Part shown: positions 8,884-19,165 of the stretch, piece after piece
Numbering within the stretch: the stretch's first letter is position 1
Layout: every line of letters starts with the position of its first letter
Assembly (NCBI GenBank): GCA_002794775.1
Contig: NBAY01000006.1
Location: 496,001 to 560,000 of the forward strand
Direction of reading: 5' to 3'
Length of the DNA: 64,000 nt
Origin: Porodaedalea pini
Taxonomy: Eukaryota > Basidiomycota > Agaricomycetes > Hymenochaetales > Hymenochaetaceae
The notes under the pieces: model-generated
Database searches by the model: none
What the model was told of the DNA's origin: nothing
Seen by the model: only the letters and a program-made list of their open reading frames with translations
Translations under genes and position numbers: made by a program

Positions 8884-10527
8884 TCAACTGGAGAACCGGA
8901 TGATGACCCAAACGATGAGGAAACCGAGCACGACAATGAGGCCCATGATCCCCGCGACATACACCATGAAGTGCCTCATCGACAGCTCCTCCGCCGGACC
9001 CGCACGCGCATCCACATTGCCTGTCGCGCCCGCTACGCGCAGCTCCTCCACCCGTCTTCTCCGCTTGACGCCCGCGGTGAGCGCCGCATCGCGCGATGCG
9101 ATGCGCGCACGTGCGTCGGACTCGTCGATCGAGGTACTCGTGGAGGAGCAGATAATGAAGGAAGGGTAGTGACGCTCGCACCATTGTTCGATCTGCATAT
9201 GTAGGGTCAATGCGACGTTGACGAGAGAGAAAAGGGGTGGGGGGGGGGGGGCTCACTTTGCCGCAGGCGACGGAGATGCGGAGGAAGTTGGGATCAGCAG
9301 GGACAGCCTTTGCGTGGATGTCGCGTGCGTAGTCCCGGAACATGTATGCAACGTCGCGTGGGTTCGTAGAGCGCATGATCAGCTAGAGGAAGGTCCAGTC
9401 AACTGCAAAGACGGAGAAGTTAAAAGTGAACTTCACCCTTGCAGCAGCTGCTTTTCTTATTTTGACGTTACAGTGAAAGACGGCGGGATTCATGAAGCAG
9501 AGCGCAAGAGTGGCCATGGCCATCGTCTGCGGTATTGCACAAAAGTTGAACACGGACTGTGTCTTGAGGAGCGCGATATACTCGAGCGAATCGACGGCAT
9601 GGCGGAGGGCCTCGAGAGTCACTGCACTGAGTGCCCAGAGTGCGCGAGTCTCATTCTCCGGCTTGTGCATCTCCTTCGGGTCCGAGAAGCCGTATGCACC
9701 CCAGATCTCGCGTGGCCAAAAGAGCCGGCCATCGTCGATGTCCTCGCGGAAATCGCGCAGGATATTCGTCTTTTGCAAGAGTAGGCCCATCGCGTTCGAA
9801 AGTGCGAGCTGCTCGCCGAGCCATGGCACTTCTTTCCCCGACGCGGAGAAGAGGCGCGAGACGCCCTCGCCAACGAGTCCCGCGACGTAGTGGCAGTACA
9901 GGTCAAAGTCCTCGACCGAGCCGAGCCCAAGCGTACCTGCCTTGTATGCCTGATGGGCGTAGTCCGCCATGCCTTGTGCCATTTTTTCACACATGTCGAG
10001 GATGACCTCTCGGTAGGATGCAGGGAGCAATAGCAGCTCCGCGACGACACAGTCAAACTCGACGAGCAACTGTCGGTCTTTTTCTCGAGGTCCGTTGCCG
10101 GTAAAGTTCCAACCGGGCGTTGCGCATTTTTCTGCGAAGGTTCGCAACAGGGGCTGCTTAACCTCGTCCTGAAATCGTCATGTCGTCTTCTATCGTGTCC
10201 AGTCCCCGAAGCACGAGGTAGAATAAACAAATCTTTTGACACATTTTCAGTACCTTTCTGGCTGCTCTTGCACTTTTTCACTTGGTCCAACTCACCACAC
10301 GCGCCAGGTCGCCATCGAGCTCCTTGATGACAGATGAAAAGCTCCTGCCTGTCTCGTCCAAAAAGTGCCAGCAGCGTTTCATTGTCGACCTGTCATAGCC
10401 AGACGTCGCGTACTCGGATGCAGACGTGATGTCTCGCTTCTGCTCATGGTATACCCAGAACTGAGTGAGGGTGCGGAACTCATTTGGATGAGTTAGAAGC
10501 AGTATTAGGAGGTCGGTAGCACCCATG
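8884..10527 (-). CDS. ERG9: squalene synthase (farnesyl-diphosphate farnesyltransferase)
   Basis: Condenses two farnesyl diphosphates to squalene with NADPH, the first committed step of sterol synthesis, at the endoplasmic reticulum. Seen in order: MGATDLLILLLTHPNEF start, LDETGRSFSSVIKELDG, intron 10233-10295, CLFYLVLRGLDTIEDDM (first Asp-rich motif), HYVAGLVGEGVSRLFSAS, QKTNILRDFREDIDDGR (second Asp-rich motif), QSVFNFCAIPQTMAMATLA, and a C-terminal membrane anchor (MGLIVVLGFLIVWVIIRF). All catalytic motifs are intact and the length fits the family. Odd point: after DDMTIS the frame needs one base fewer to reach EVKQPLLRTF; the raw sequence has an extra base in the CC at 10168-10169, and no splice site removes it. 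One intron contains a 13-base G run. The promoter abuts the truncated repeat copy at 10755. The enzyme is essential, so either the base is an error or a second copy exists elsewhere. Confidence 0.9.
9239..9251 (+). repeat. G homopolymer (13 bases)
   Basis: An uninterrupted run of G inside an ERG9 intron (C run on the coding strand). It is likely to be length-variable and hard to sequence. Confidence 0.8.
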
Positions 10528-10754
10528 ATGGCGGCGGCGAGGATGAGAGAGACGGCGGGGACGGAGTGGATGCCGATGAGCAGCAGCAGCTGCAGCACGT
10601 CGTACCACCTTACAGCCAAAAATACAGATGCAGCAGATCGCCCAGGGACATCACGTGCTGTGCTCGTGACAACGCGTTGCGTCGAATTCTCGAATTTTGA
10701 AAGCCGGAATATGAGATTGGAGATGAGCGATCCCCGCGAGTCGCGCGTGAACAT
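10528..10754 (-). promoter_or_regulatory. ERG9 upstream region
   Basis: About 225 bases between the ERG9 start and the edge of the repeated block. If the block is a later arrival, the native ERG9 promoter has been cut back to this length, or ERG9 now uses sequence from the block. No clear TATA box is seen. Confidence 0.35.
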
Positions 10755-11634
10755 CTCGCAAAGGAAGCACAGCGTGGCTACGAGGAGAAGAGACACTATC
10801 GACCAGCGGCGGAGAGTCTGCTGCCTAATGCGCTGCGGTGGGCATGGGAACGCAAGTAGACTGGTGAACGAAGCGCGAACGGCTGGCAGAACTCATCAAG
10901 GCTATCACCACGCGCGAGCGCGTCATTGAACCGCGTAATGACAGGAGAACAGAACTCCGAGCGGTCGACGAAGTCTGCGAAACGATCTGAGGGTCCGCGC
11001 GGATATGTGGACGGGGCGCGCCAACGCGGCTTCGGCTTCTCGTGGATGACGGACGGCGTGCGTACGGCGAATTTCTGTCCGTCTTGCGAAGGAAGACTAA
11101 AGGTTGTCAGACCCGCTTGAAAGTAACAAGTCTCCTCCCTCGTTAAGAATGGAGAATTGCCTTCACTGGCGTTACCAGGCTTCGAAATGGGCAATCGAGC
11201 CAGCTGCATGCCATTGCCCTCCGAGACCATCGCTGCGTTTCTGAACCGGGGCGGCGACGGACATCCGAGACTGGATCCTGAACCTGCTGGTTGTTTCCCG
11301 AGCTATTGTTCGACAGGTCGGTCTCACTCAGTGTCTTTGCGCGCGGGCGGCGCATTGGACTTTGCACCGCTTGCATGAGCTTCGACAGAGAGTCGCTCCG
11401 GAAGCGACCTAGCTGTGTTCCCATAACCGCGTCAACACCAAAGTAAGATGTTGCGGACTCCGTGGGAGCGACCCTGAGTGCATCCCCAGTGCTGTTGTCT
11501 TTGTGGGATATGCTCGCGGAAGCACTGACAGCTCCATCCGAGACAGATGAGGCGGGCCCGGAATCGGCGTCAATGACCTGCTTGCTCTTCGATGTCTTTA
11601 TACCGAAGATAGTCTTCACCTTCACTTTGATCAT
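10755..11634 (-). pseudogene. uncharacterised membrane protein, right copy, 3'-truncated and frameshifted
   Basis: Same start (MIKVKVKTIFGIKTSK) and same inferred 44-base intron as the gene at 4049-5131. Here the stretch QKFAVRTPSVIHEKPKP is in frame, so the T insertion of the left copy is absent. Instead the frame breaks near 10869, where GAACGAAG replaces GAACGGAAG: one G of a GG pair is lost just before the first membrane segment. After FLCE the sequence leaves the homologous block and runs into ERG9 upstream DNA, so the second membrane segment and native stop are missing. With both a truncation and a frameshift it is unlikely to make a normal product. Confidence 0.65.
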
Positions 11635-11860
11635 GACAGTCGTAATGCGATGTTGCTTTGTCCGCACAGATGATTACTAGAGGGAAAGAGAGGTGTCAGC
11701 CATTCGATTCCGCTTGGAATCTCATCCAGCCAGCATTGTCTTGAATGATAATAGTGTAAAGTCCCAATTGTTCCAGTGCCCGTCCAGTTTCAAACTACTC
11801 ACAATTAAGTGTGGGAAGAACCCGCAATGATATGCCGTTCCGAGACCTGGAGTAAAATGG

Positions 11861-11868
11861 TATATAAA
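11861..11868 (+). promoter_or_regulatory. TATA box of small frame, right copy
   Basis: TATATAAA 76 bases before the ATG at 11944, in the same context as the left copy and unchanged from it. Confidence 0.55.
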
Positions 11869-11943
11869 CTCTCGAGCCATACTTGTTTTCTTTCATCTCA
11901 TCACGGCTTCCACATCAAACCCCATCAACCAAACACACTCACG

Positions 11944-12195
11944 ATGAAGTCGAACTCCGCCGCACTAAACATGCGCATCGCCATCGAGCCGCCGTCGAAC
12001 CCGATAATCACCGTTGAACCCGCAACGCCAACTATCACCGTGGAGCCGCCAACGCCATCGCCATTGGCCTACTCTTGCGAGAGCTATCTTGACGCACACG
12101 ATCCCACTGAACCAGGTCGAATTAAAGCGGAAGGTTCTACAGAGCTCCTCCTAGCACTGGCAATGAATCGGACATGTCCTTCGTGCACATGGTGA
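11944..12195 (+). CDS. small Pro/Thr-rich protein, right copy
   Basis: An 83-residue open frame paralogous to 5441-5692, starting MKSNSAALNMRIAIEPPSNP and keeping the ITVEPATP/ITVEPPTP repeat. Differences are substitutions only, clustered at residues 6-10 and in the last ten residues (LALAMNRTCPSCTW against LALAVNRPCLSCAW). No indels occur, while adjoining genes in the block have collected several. That contrast is mild evidence for coding. Function unknown. Confidence 0.4.
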   Translation: MKSNSAALNMRIAIEPPSNPIITVEPATPTITVEPPTPSPLAYSCESYLDAHDPTEPGRIKAEGSTELLLALAMNRTCPSCTW

Positions 12196-12269
12196 CACAA
12201 ACGAGCGACGAGCGATTGTACTAGGTGTCCCCGGTCCACCGACATTTGGAGGGCATGAAGAGGCGTTAT

Positions 12270-14723
12270 CTAGAAAGGGAGAATATCTGTCTCAATTTCA
12301 TGTAGCCTCGGCGTGTAGTATTCAATGATCCTTGGATCAGCGATCAGATGCAAAACATCTTTATACCAAGTCTGCAAAAGAAATTCAGAACGTGATACGA
12401 GCAATACACGCGCACTTACAGAAGTTATTGTGTTACGCACAGACAAACTGTTGCCCTCAACTTTATAACCTTTCAAACCATGCTATCGCACCGTCTTCGA
12501 TGCTTATGCCATCATCTCTGACCCCCTCATATCACCCCTTCCAAAATATCCAAAGCCGGTGACAGACTTCGTTTCCTCATTCATCATGAACTCGACCTGA
12601 CCCTGATATGCATCAGATTCGTATATCTCAAACGGCGTTTTTGATGCGCCATAGCCTTCCGGGAACAAAGTAGTGATTGCAATGTCAAACTTGTTTGTGT
12701 TGTTTGAAGCATGCACGAGCCGAACATGCGAGGACCACACGCGGCGCCAGGCACCGACAAGCTGAGGTACGTCTGTATGCGGTGGAAGAGGATAGCTCTG
12801 TGCGGCATCGACCGCGCGGAAGTCAGACAGAACAGAATCGCAATAATGCGAACTCGATTCGGGGTCGCAGAGCACAAAAGTACCATAACCCGGGTTCGTA
12901 TATGCGCCACTATACGCTGTACGTGGAAGCGGCGTAGTCGTGTTTGGCAGGCCAGGAGGAACAGGGGAAGATGGCGGCCTACAAACAGCGAAAATTCAGT
13001 CTAAACATTAGAATGTTATTCCTGAGCAACGCACTCCTCTGCGCTGAATTTGTGTGGCAGGCCCAGAATTTCTTCGGTAGCCCGATAATGAAGGGCAAGT
13101 GCGACTCTATTCTTGTCACCGGTATTCAGAAGAGTCACAATACCAAAATCGTCATCGGGGAAGAACGATAGGTGACTCGTCAGCCCCGGAATAGATCCCG
13201 AGTGCGAGATAACCTTCATAACACATTAAGAGGTAGTGCATCTCAAAGTGATCTCAAAGTGAAAGGATATTTACCTCATGCCCCTGGTAGGAGAACCTGA
13301 ACCAGCCCATTCCGTACCCACTGATGGAAAATTCCGGTGCCTCCGGTTGACCTCGCTCAATGGTATTTGACATTGTTACAGCTTCAAATACCGACTTTGG
13401 TACAACAGTATCATTTGACTCAGGTTTGGTCGCAATGTTCAGCAACTTTTTTAGCCGACTGGACTGTGAGGTGCCAACAATGAGCCAACCACGCTCTCAG
13501 TATGGGATGCGGAAAGGGAACTCACCAGATCGAAGATGCTCGTAATAATACTCTCGGACCCCACGGTCAATTCTTTCTCCCCGGCATGACCTGATTCTAG
13601 CTTAGATCCATTGTTTAACAACATTTTCACCCACTTGGACTGTGCACGTTAACACTGAGCTATCCCATTGACAAATTGATTGATAAATGACATACCAAAT
13701 CAACAACATTTGAGATGACACCTCCCGGTCCCGCTTGCACTTCTTTTTCTTCTTCAAGGATCCAGAAAGGAACCCTTTGTCCGTGTGCTGACCATGTCTG
13801 TGTTAGTTCACCAGACGTAGCCGCCGTGTCTGGAGAGAAGGTCGTCGAATTCATGCTCAGAGGCTTGAATATGCGCTCCGTAGCATAATCGATGTATGAT
13901 CCAGTGTAATTTGATAGTATGTGAGCCCCGACAACGTACATCTGAGTCCCAACGTAGGTCAGTGTCGGAATATGAGATTATATTATCGCAAACCAACCTG
14001 ATTATTGTATGAGAACTTCTGCCTTAGCTCGTGAGCAGGTCGAAGAAATCTTAGTCGGTGCAAGACGTCTGCAGTTGAATCAGACGGACTGTATGAGGCA
14101 TCGTGTCTAGGAAATACGCCTTTAGTTACATTCAAGCAGGCCGTCGAGACGCCAATAAAATATTTAGACGAACCTCGGCATGCCGCTCGTATGCGATAGG
14201 ATATCCTTGAAGTTCGACTTTTCTGTCGCCCATCTGTCTTGCAGCACCCATTCCCCGGGAAGGACGTCCGTGATTTTCGTATCCCAGTCTAGCGTGCGGA
14301 GACGTTCAGGGAGCGGCGTGCTGTTCCTTCCGTGGGCGTAGTCATCGAAAAGAATGCCCAAGGACGCGGATAGAAAAGCCTTAGAGCACGATGCTATGCC
14401 GAACAGAGTCTGGATCATTCAGTGTCAGCTACAATTGGGCGTAGCACCAAAACTCAAACAAAACGAACCTCTGGAGTCATAGGCTCGCCGTCCTCCGTCC
14501 TATTCCCCCAAGCGCCAAACTCGACCTCACCGCCAGGTTTGACGACAGCCATTGCGATGCCTTTCACGTCCCAAAGCTCCCTAAGATGGTCGACATAATC
14601 TGAAAATTCAGTATTCAAGACTTGCTTTGTTTCGGACTTGAACGGCACTTGATTGCATCGCACTAAGAGTGCAGAGTGCAAGAAAATCCATCCCAAACAG
14701 TACCGTAGAACCGAGTGCGCCAT
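12270..14723 (-). CDS. secreted beta-lactamase-family serine hydrolase
   Basis: Seen: start MAHSVLRYCLGWIFLHSALL, a good signal peptide. Next come GIAMAVVKPGGEVEFGAWG, then after an intron FGIASCSKAFLSASLGIL with the Ser-x-x-Lys nucleophile (SCSK). NFKDILSHTSGMPRF follows, and FSYNNQMYVVGA supplies the Tyr-x-Asn element. GPGGVISNVVDLV and ISHSGSIPGLTSHLSFFPDD (the His-Ser-Gly element replacing Lys-Thr-Gly) come next, and the protein ends ETDILPF. This is the class C beta-lactamase / penicillin-binding-protein fold (Pfam Beta-lactamase, MEROPS S12-like) with all three catalytic elements. Fungal members are mostly esterase- or amidase-like with unknown substrates, so no specific substrate is claimed. 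An in-frame upstream Met exists, but the chosen start directly begins the signal peptide. The 3' half is duplicated at 5760-7150 as a pseudogene. Confidence 0.85.
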
Positions 14724-15115
14724 GCGAGCCCTAAGGAGGTCAAGGAGGGCGGTGATGAAGAAGCATAACAGTTGCAGGCTTTTAAACAAAATACGCGATA
14801 ACTTGGAAGTAGCTTCGATCACGACCGCTCACACGCTCATCATCGAGAACGGAGCATTGAAGCGACACGCTTACGCCTGAATCAAATACACAATTGCAAG
14901 AAATACATGAATTAGTACCATCTCTCGAACTCTATTCACAAATAAAATCCCGTCAGAATTATGCTGAGAAATACGCGGCCAGCCAGGACAATACAACAGG
15001 ACTTGCCAGTACTAGTCTCATCCTGGCCTAAATCCACGGGCCAATCTAGAATCATCAGGAGGCCGGAAAACTACACTTACTAGTAGAAGAATTTCTCGTA
15101 TAGCACGTTTCCATA
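14724..15115. other. intergenic
   Basis: AT-rich flank between the hydrolase start and the end of the next minus-strand gene. No coding or RNA signal recognised. Confidence 0.4.
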
Positions 15116-15680
15116 TTACAAACCGATCCATGTCTTTGTCCCTCGACTCCTTCGATCCAACCACGCTTGTACCTTCACTTGGAGATCCAGAACATCTGTA
15201 CGACCACCGCCGGAGAGAGGAAATATACCCTCAGCATGAAGCAGACCGCCCGTGTAAGTATCGGCAGGCTTGAGTGTACCAAAAAGCGGCGATAAAGCTA
15301 CGGGAGTGAGCGGCGCGTATGGCGAGGAAACGCGCGTCAATACAGTAAAGGTAGGAATGGGACGACCTCCGTCCTGCAGGAAATAATTAGAAGTGAATTG
15401 AAATCGGAAAAAAGAGATGCACCTGGCTCTGCTGGAAGTAACAATCGCTTATCACGACACCTAGCGCCCAAACTCCATTTGCACGGGCCCAGACAGCATC
15501 ACCGACCTGCGAGGTGGGACAAAATAACGTGAGTTAGGAGGCATGAATCGGAAGGCTTCAATAGAGACAAACTTTGAAGGAGAGCATACATGGCTCATCG
15601 GAACGTTTGTATCTGTGACTCGATTCTTCTGAGCCTGAGTTGGTCGACTGAGAGGATGAACGGAACATCGGGAGAGCACG
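15116..15680 (-). CDS. small uncharacterised protein
   Basis: Three exons splice into one frame. The first ends KNRVTDTNVPMSH; GT..AG joins it to VGDAVWARANGVWALGVV then SDCYFQQSQ; a second intron leads to DGGRPIPTFTVLTRV and on to VKVQAWLDRRSRGTKTWIGL, then stop. The middle exon resembles a small Tudor/PWWP-like beta-barrel strand pattern (Val-Trp-Ala-Arg...Trp-Ala-Leu-Gly-Val-Val), which is suggestive only. The 5' end is unresolved: the frame of the first exon lacks an ATG upstream and may be entered by another splice near 15682, or translation may start at the Met of PMSH. No family assigned. Confidence 0.5.
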
Positions 15681-16462
15681 GGCTGAGTACATTATAGCAG
15701 AAAACTGAAGACCTCGCGAAACAAACCGAAAGCAGGATGGAAAGCAGGATGGAAAGTGTATGATTGAACGAGAAACCACAGAGCACAGTAGGACAGCAAC
15801 TATTTGAACAACAGGAGACGGAGACGTGAGACGCTTGCTAGATTTTTATACAAGCGTTATGAGGGGGTAGTGGCCAGCATTGAAGTCGGCAAGCAAACAC
15901 GTTCCCGAGCAAGCCACAAAGCGGGTGCAATTTTGTTATCTACCATACATGCATCCCGTATGTGGTGATACACAGAAGAGAGCCGGCCACGCGGTTACCA
16001 GGTTGGCCATTAGCCAAGAAAGAAGCCTAAGCAGGGATGTAGACCATATTCACGTCTTAGTTATCTGATGTGTGATGATTGGTGCATCTAACAAATCCGA
16101 TTGCAGGGCCCGTAAGATGTAGATAGGACTCCGCGCCAGTCTTCAGAGAAGAAAACTGCTGTCATACCGAAAGTAAACTCCTGCGAAGAAGGGCCTTGTC
16201 AGGTTAATCAGGGATATTAGTCTCGGAACTGTCCATCGTTCATCCTAAAAAGCCAGAGAAGAATGCTTAGCTTAGTGGAGCTGCAGAGACTTGCATGTTC
16301 ATGGGCGTCGAGACTTCAGAGATTGACTATGTCGCGTTTTGTCACGAACACGTGCATGGTCACGACGAGGCCACTGTTTGGTCTGCACAGTCCGGCGTCT
16401 ACCAGCGGCAACGCGCTTTCCATCTCAAACGTCCTCACTCTTCGCACCTAAAGGCCGGCACA
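15681..16462. other. intergenic, upstream of CDC45
   Basis: Divergent spacer between the small gene and CDC45. It may hold a 5' exon of the former. A TCCATCCTGCT-like segment is repeated in tandem near 15733-15755. No gene is supported. Confidence 0.35.
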
Positions 16463-18824
16463 ATGGTATATTTACCACCGCCTCAGTTCGAAACACCTAC
16501 GCGGCTTGGATACGAGCACGCGTACCAGGAGATCCTAGCCACTCACCGTCGCTCGCCGCTCTCGTCGGCCAGCTCACTCATCATGCTTGTTGCTCCCGAT
16601 GTGGACGCATTGTGTGCCTCGCGCATGTTGGCGGACCTTTTTAAACAGGACGATGTGATGCACCGCATCATTCCCGTGTCTGGCATGAACGAACTAGAGC
16701 GAATACGCGACGATATGGTCTCCAATGCTGAGGTACGTGTTCTTGTCCAGCAGTGTGAAGCACTGTGACTAAAAAAAAACCAGCTGCGAACTCTCATTCT
16801 CATTAACATGGGTTCCATCCTCGACCTACCATCACAAGAGTGGTTTGGAGATTTTCCTGAACACCTCCGAGTGCACATCATCGATTCGAATCGTCCACAG
16901 AACTTGGCATCGCTATTTGGGCCAGATGAGAAGATTATCATATGGGATGACGGTGGTGCAGAAGCTCTTCAAGAACAGAAGAAGGCCTGGGAAGCCCTCG
17001 CGTACGCACCAGAGGAGGATGAAGACGAAGATGACGAAGACGATGAGTCAGTCGAAGAAGACGAGGTAGACGAGGATGATGACGACGAAGAGATGTTAAT
17101 GAACTATCATCATCTGGGAAGAGAAGGCGCTCATCACCAGGTCCGAAGCGAAAACGGAGGAGGTTAGAGGAAGTGAGTATTAGCATTACCCTAATTACTG
17201 ATGAGACTGAACAAAATCGACAGAATCCAAATCGTCTCAGCCCTGAAGATCGAGAGCACTATTCTGCTGTAATAGAAAAGTATTACATGGCTGGTACATT
17301 TTATGGGCAGGCTGCCTCCTCAACTATTTATATCCTCGCAGAGGTCCTTTCACGAACCGACAATGATCTATTATGGTTCGCCATTCTCGGGCTTACTTTC
17401 CAGTATACGACATCGCGTATTTCGCGTGAAAAGTACGATCTGTACTACGCAATATACGAAAACGAGGTCAAGCGGCTAAACAAAGACGTCGTTGAAGATC
17501 GACGGCAATACGCGCCGAATTGCGCTCGAGGACCTGATGATAACTCGATACGAACAGCAGAGGAACTACGTTTCATGCTCTGGCGGCATTGGAATTTATA
17601 TGACGCAATGATGCACTCGGGTTATGTAGCGAGCAAACTGAACATATGGCGGGAGAAGGGCCGCAAGCGCTTGCATGGGTTGTTAGCAAAGATGGGGTAT
17701 GTTTTGTCACCCTGTTGTCACTCTTGTCTTGCTTACCAGATTCTCACGCAGATTCTCTACGATTCAGAGCCAACAGTCATATTTTCACATGGACATGTCC
17801 CTTAAGAAGGATCTTCATGCTAAACTTGAGGCGATCACGCCTGAGTATGGCATGGTCGAGCTCTCGTATTTGTCCTTCACCCGTTGTTGTGGCTATCTAG
17901 CATCTCCGCTCAGCGCTGCGGACGGTGTCGAAGCCGTCAGTGCATTGCTCGATGCTGCTGGTGGTGTACGGTTGGAAATAGAGATTGAAGGCGCGCGAAA
18001 CGGTGGCGAATGGTTCGGTGGTGGTCATGTTTGGCAGCTTCATGGCCAACAACAGAGCCGATGGCGTGATGATGAACGAGAGAATATCCCGCCTGGTGGC
18101 CAGCTGCCTCCGCAGAAGCCCAATGCTGAAGAGGGGGAGGATGAACAGGGACAGAAGCAAGTACAATGGTGGGTGCGAAACTTCTGGACAGCATTCGACT
18201 CGCTCAACGAGTAAGTGGAGTTTAAAATTGACTATTCTTATAACGACTCAAACAATTTGCGATTTAGCATCACACAACTACGAGACGCTCTTCGTCTCTC
18301 AATGAGCCTTCACCGTGCGGTGATCCGTACAGGGTCCGCTTTAATCGACGCCCACGCAATTCGAACGATGCGTGCGCACCGCGTCGTGCTACTTACACAA
18401 GGACCAGATCTCGCACTCTTCTGCGCGCCAGGTGCTCTCGCACGGCTGGCACGCTGGCTTGTGGATGCGATGCGTGAGCGTGTCAAAGGCACGCGAGCTG
18501 CGCACTCACAATCGAAGAAGACGAGCCTTCCGTTTGTCGTTGCGGCGCTCGATGAGCGGGAAGGGACGTATCTTGTCGTGGGTATCAACGCTGCTCTGGA
18601 ACTGGGAGACGTACGGAAGAAGTGAGATCCATTTTGGTCGCAATTGACACTTACAAGTGACTAACATGATGTCTTCTAGTGAGTTCGGCTTGGCGTTCCT
18701 CGACGCGAAGGAGAGATGCAATGCGCGAACTCGCCATGGCACATTCGACACCAATGTTCTCGAGATAAAAAAAGAGGACCTCGAACTTTTTCTCCAGACG
18801 CTCTGTGAGGGTGTGCGGCGGTAA
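16463..18824 (+). CDS. CDC45: DNA replication initiation factor Cdc45
   Basis: Member of the CMG helicase (Cdc45-MCM-GINS) that unwinds DNA at replication forks. Seen: MVYLPPPQFETPTRLGYEHA, then ASSLIMLVAPDVDALCASRM with the DHH-like Asp-x-Asp strand, an intron at about 16733-16783, and LINMGSILDLPSQEWFGDF. IIIWDDGGAEALQEQKKAWE runs into a long acidic tract, as in other Cdc45 proteins. After that come EHYSAVIEKYYMAGTFYGQA, SRTDNDLLWFAILGLTFQY, GMVELSYLSFTRCCGY, and the C-terminal KKEDLELFLQTLCEGVRR. After the acidic tract the conserved frame (GKRRRSSPGPKRKRRRLEE) is not in line with the raw frame. Either a 56-base intron (GTAGAC...GGAAG, 17064-17119) is removed or one G is missing near 17092. 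Confidence 0.93.
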
Positions 18825-19165
18825 TTATCCGCAAATTTAGACATTTGATCAGCATTCAATTCATCATCATCTGGAGTCATAAGTCTTCCTGCTATTCTAT
18901 TGCTTTGTGCCAGCCATTCCGCTCTATACCTTCATTCACATTTCCAAGAACCCACAGGATCGTGTGTAGAACGTACTTAATTATAGCTTCATACCATGTA
19001 CGCCGTGTATCTTTACCTATATGTAATTTCAGGACCGATTGCATCATCTTGAAGGAGATGGGAGCCGCTCTGACGAACCCACCAGAAAAGAAACATTTCT
19101 ACGCTACTAGCACTATTTAGCAAGAAAACTCATACTTCAACACCTTTCACCTATATCACGCCTTT
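18825..19165. other. convergent 3' flanks of CDC45 and TWF1
   Basis: Tail-to-tail spacer, AT-rich, probably both 3' untranslated regions. No gene seen. Confidence 0.5.

Larger units (their letters stand above)
10755..13958 (+). repeat. direct repeat, right copy (about 3.2 kb)
   Basis: Counterpart of 4250-7150, same orientation, about 6.5 kb away. Left boundary is inside the membrane-protein gene, 227 bases from the ERG9 start codon. Right boundary is inside the beta-lactamase-like gene, whose remaining 5' exons continue without interruption to 14723. This copy preserves the open hydrolase frame and is longer than the left copy by several short segments. Confidence 0.9.

Noticed and set aside
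8687..9376. A 229-codon minus-strand frame through the end of ERG9
   Set aside because: Only its first part matches squalene synthase; the rest runs through an intron and the 3' flank in the wrong frame.
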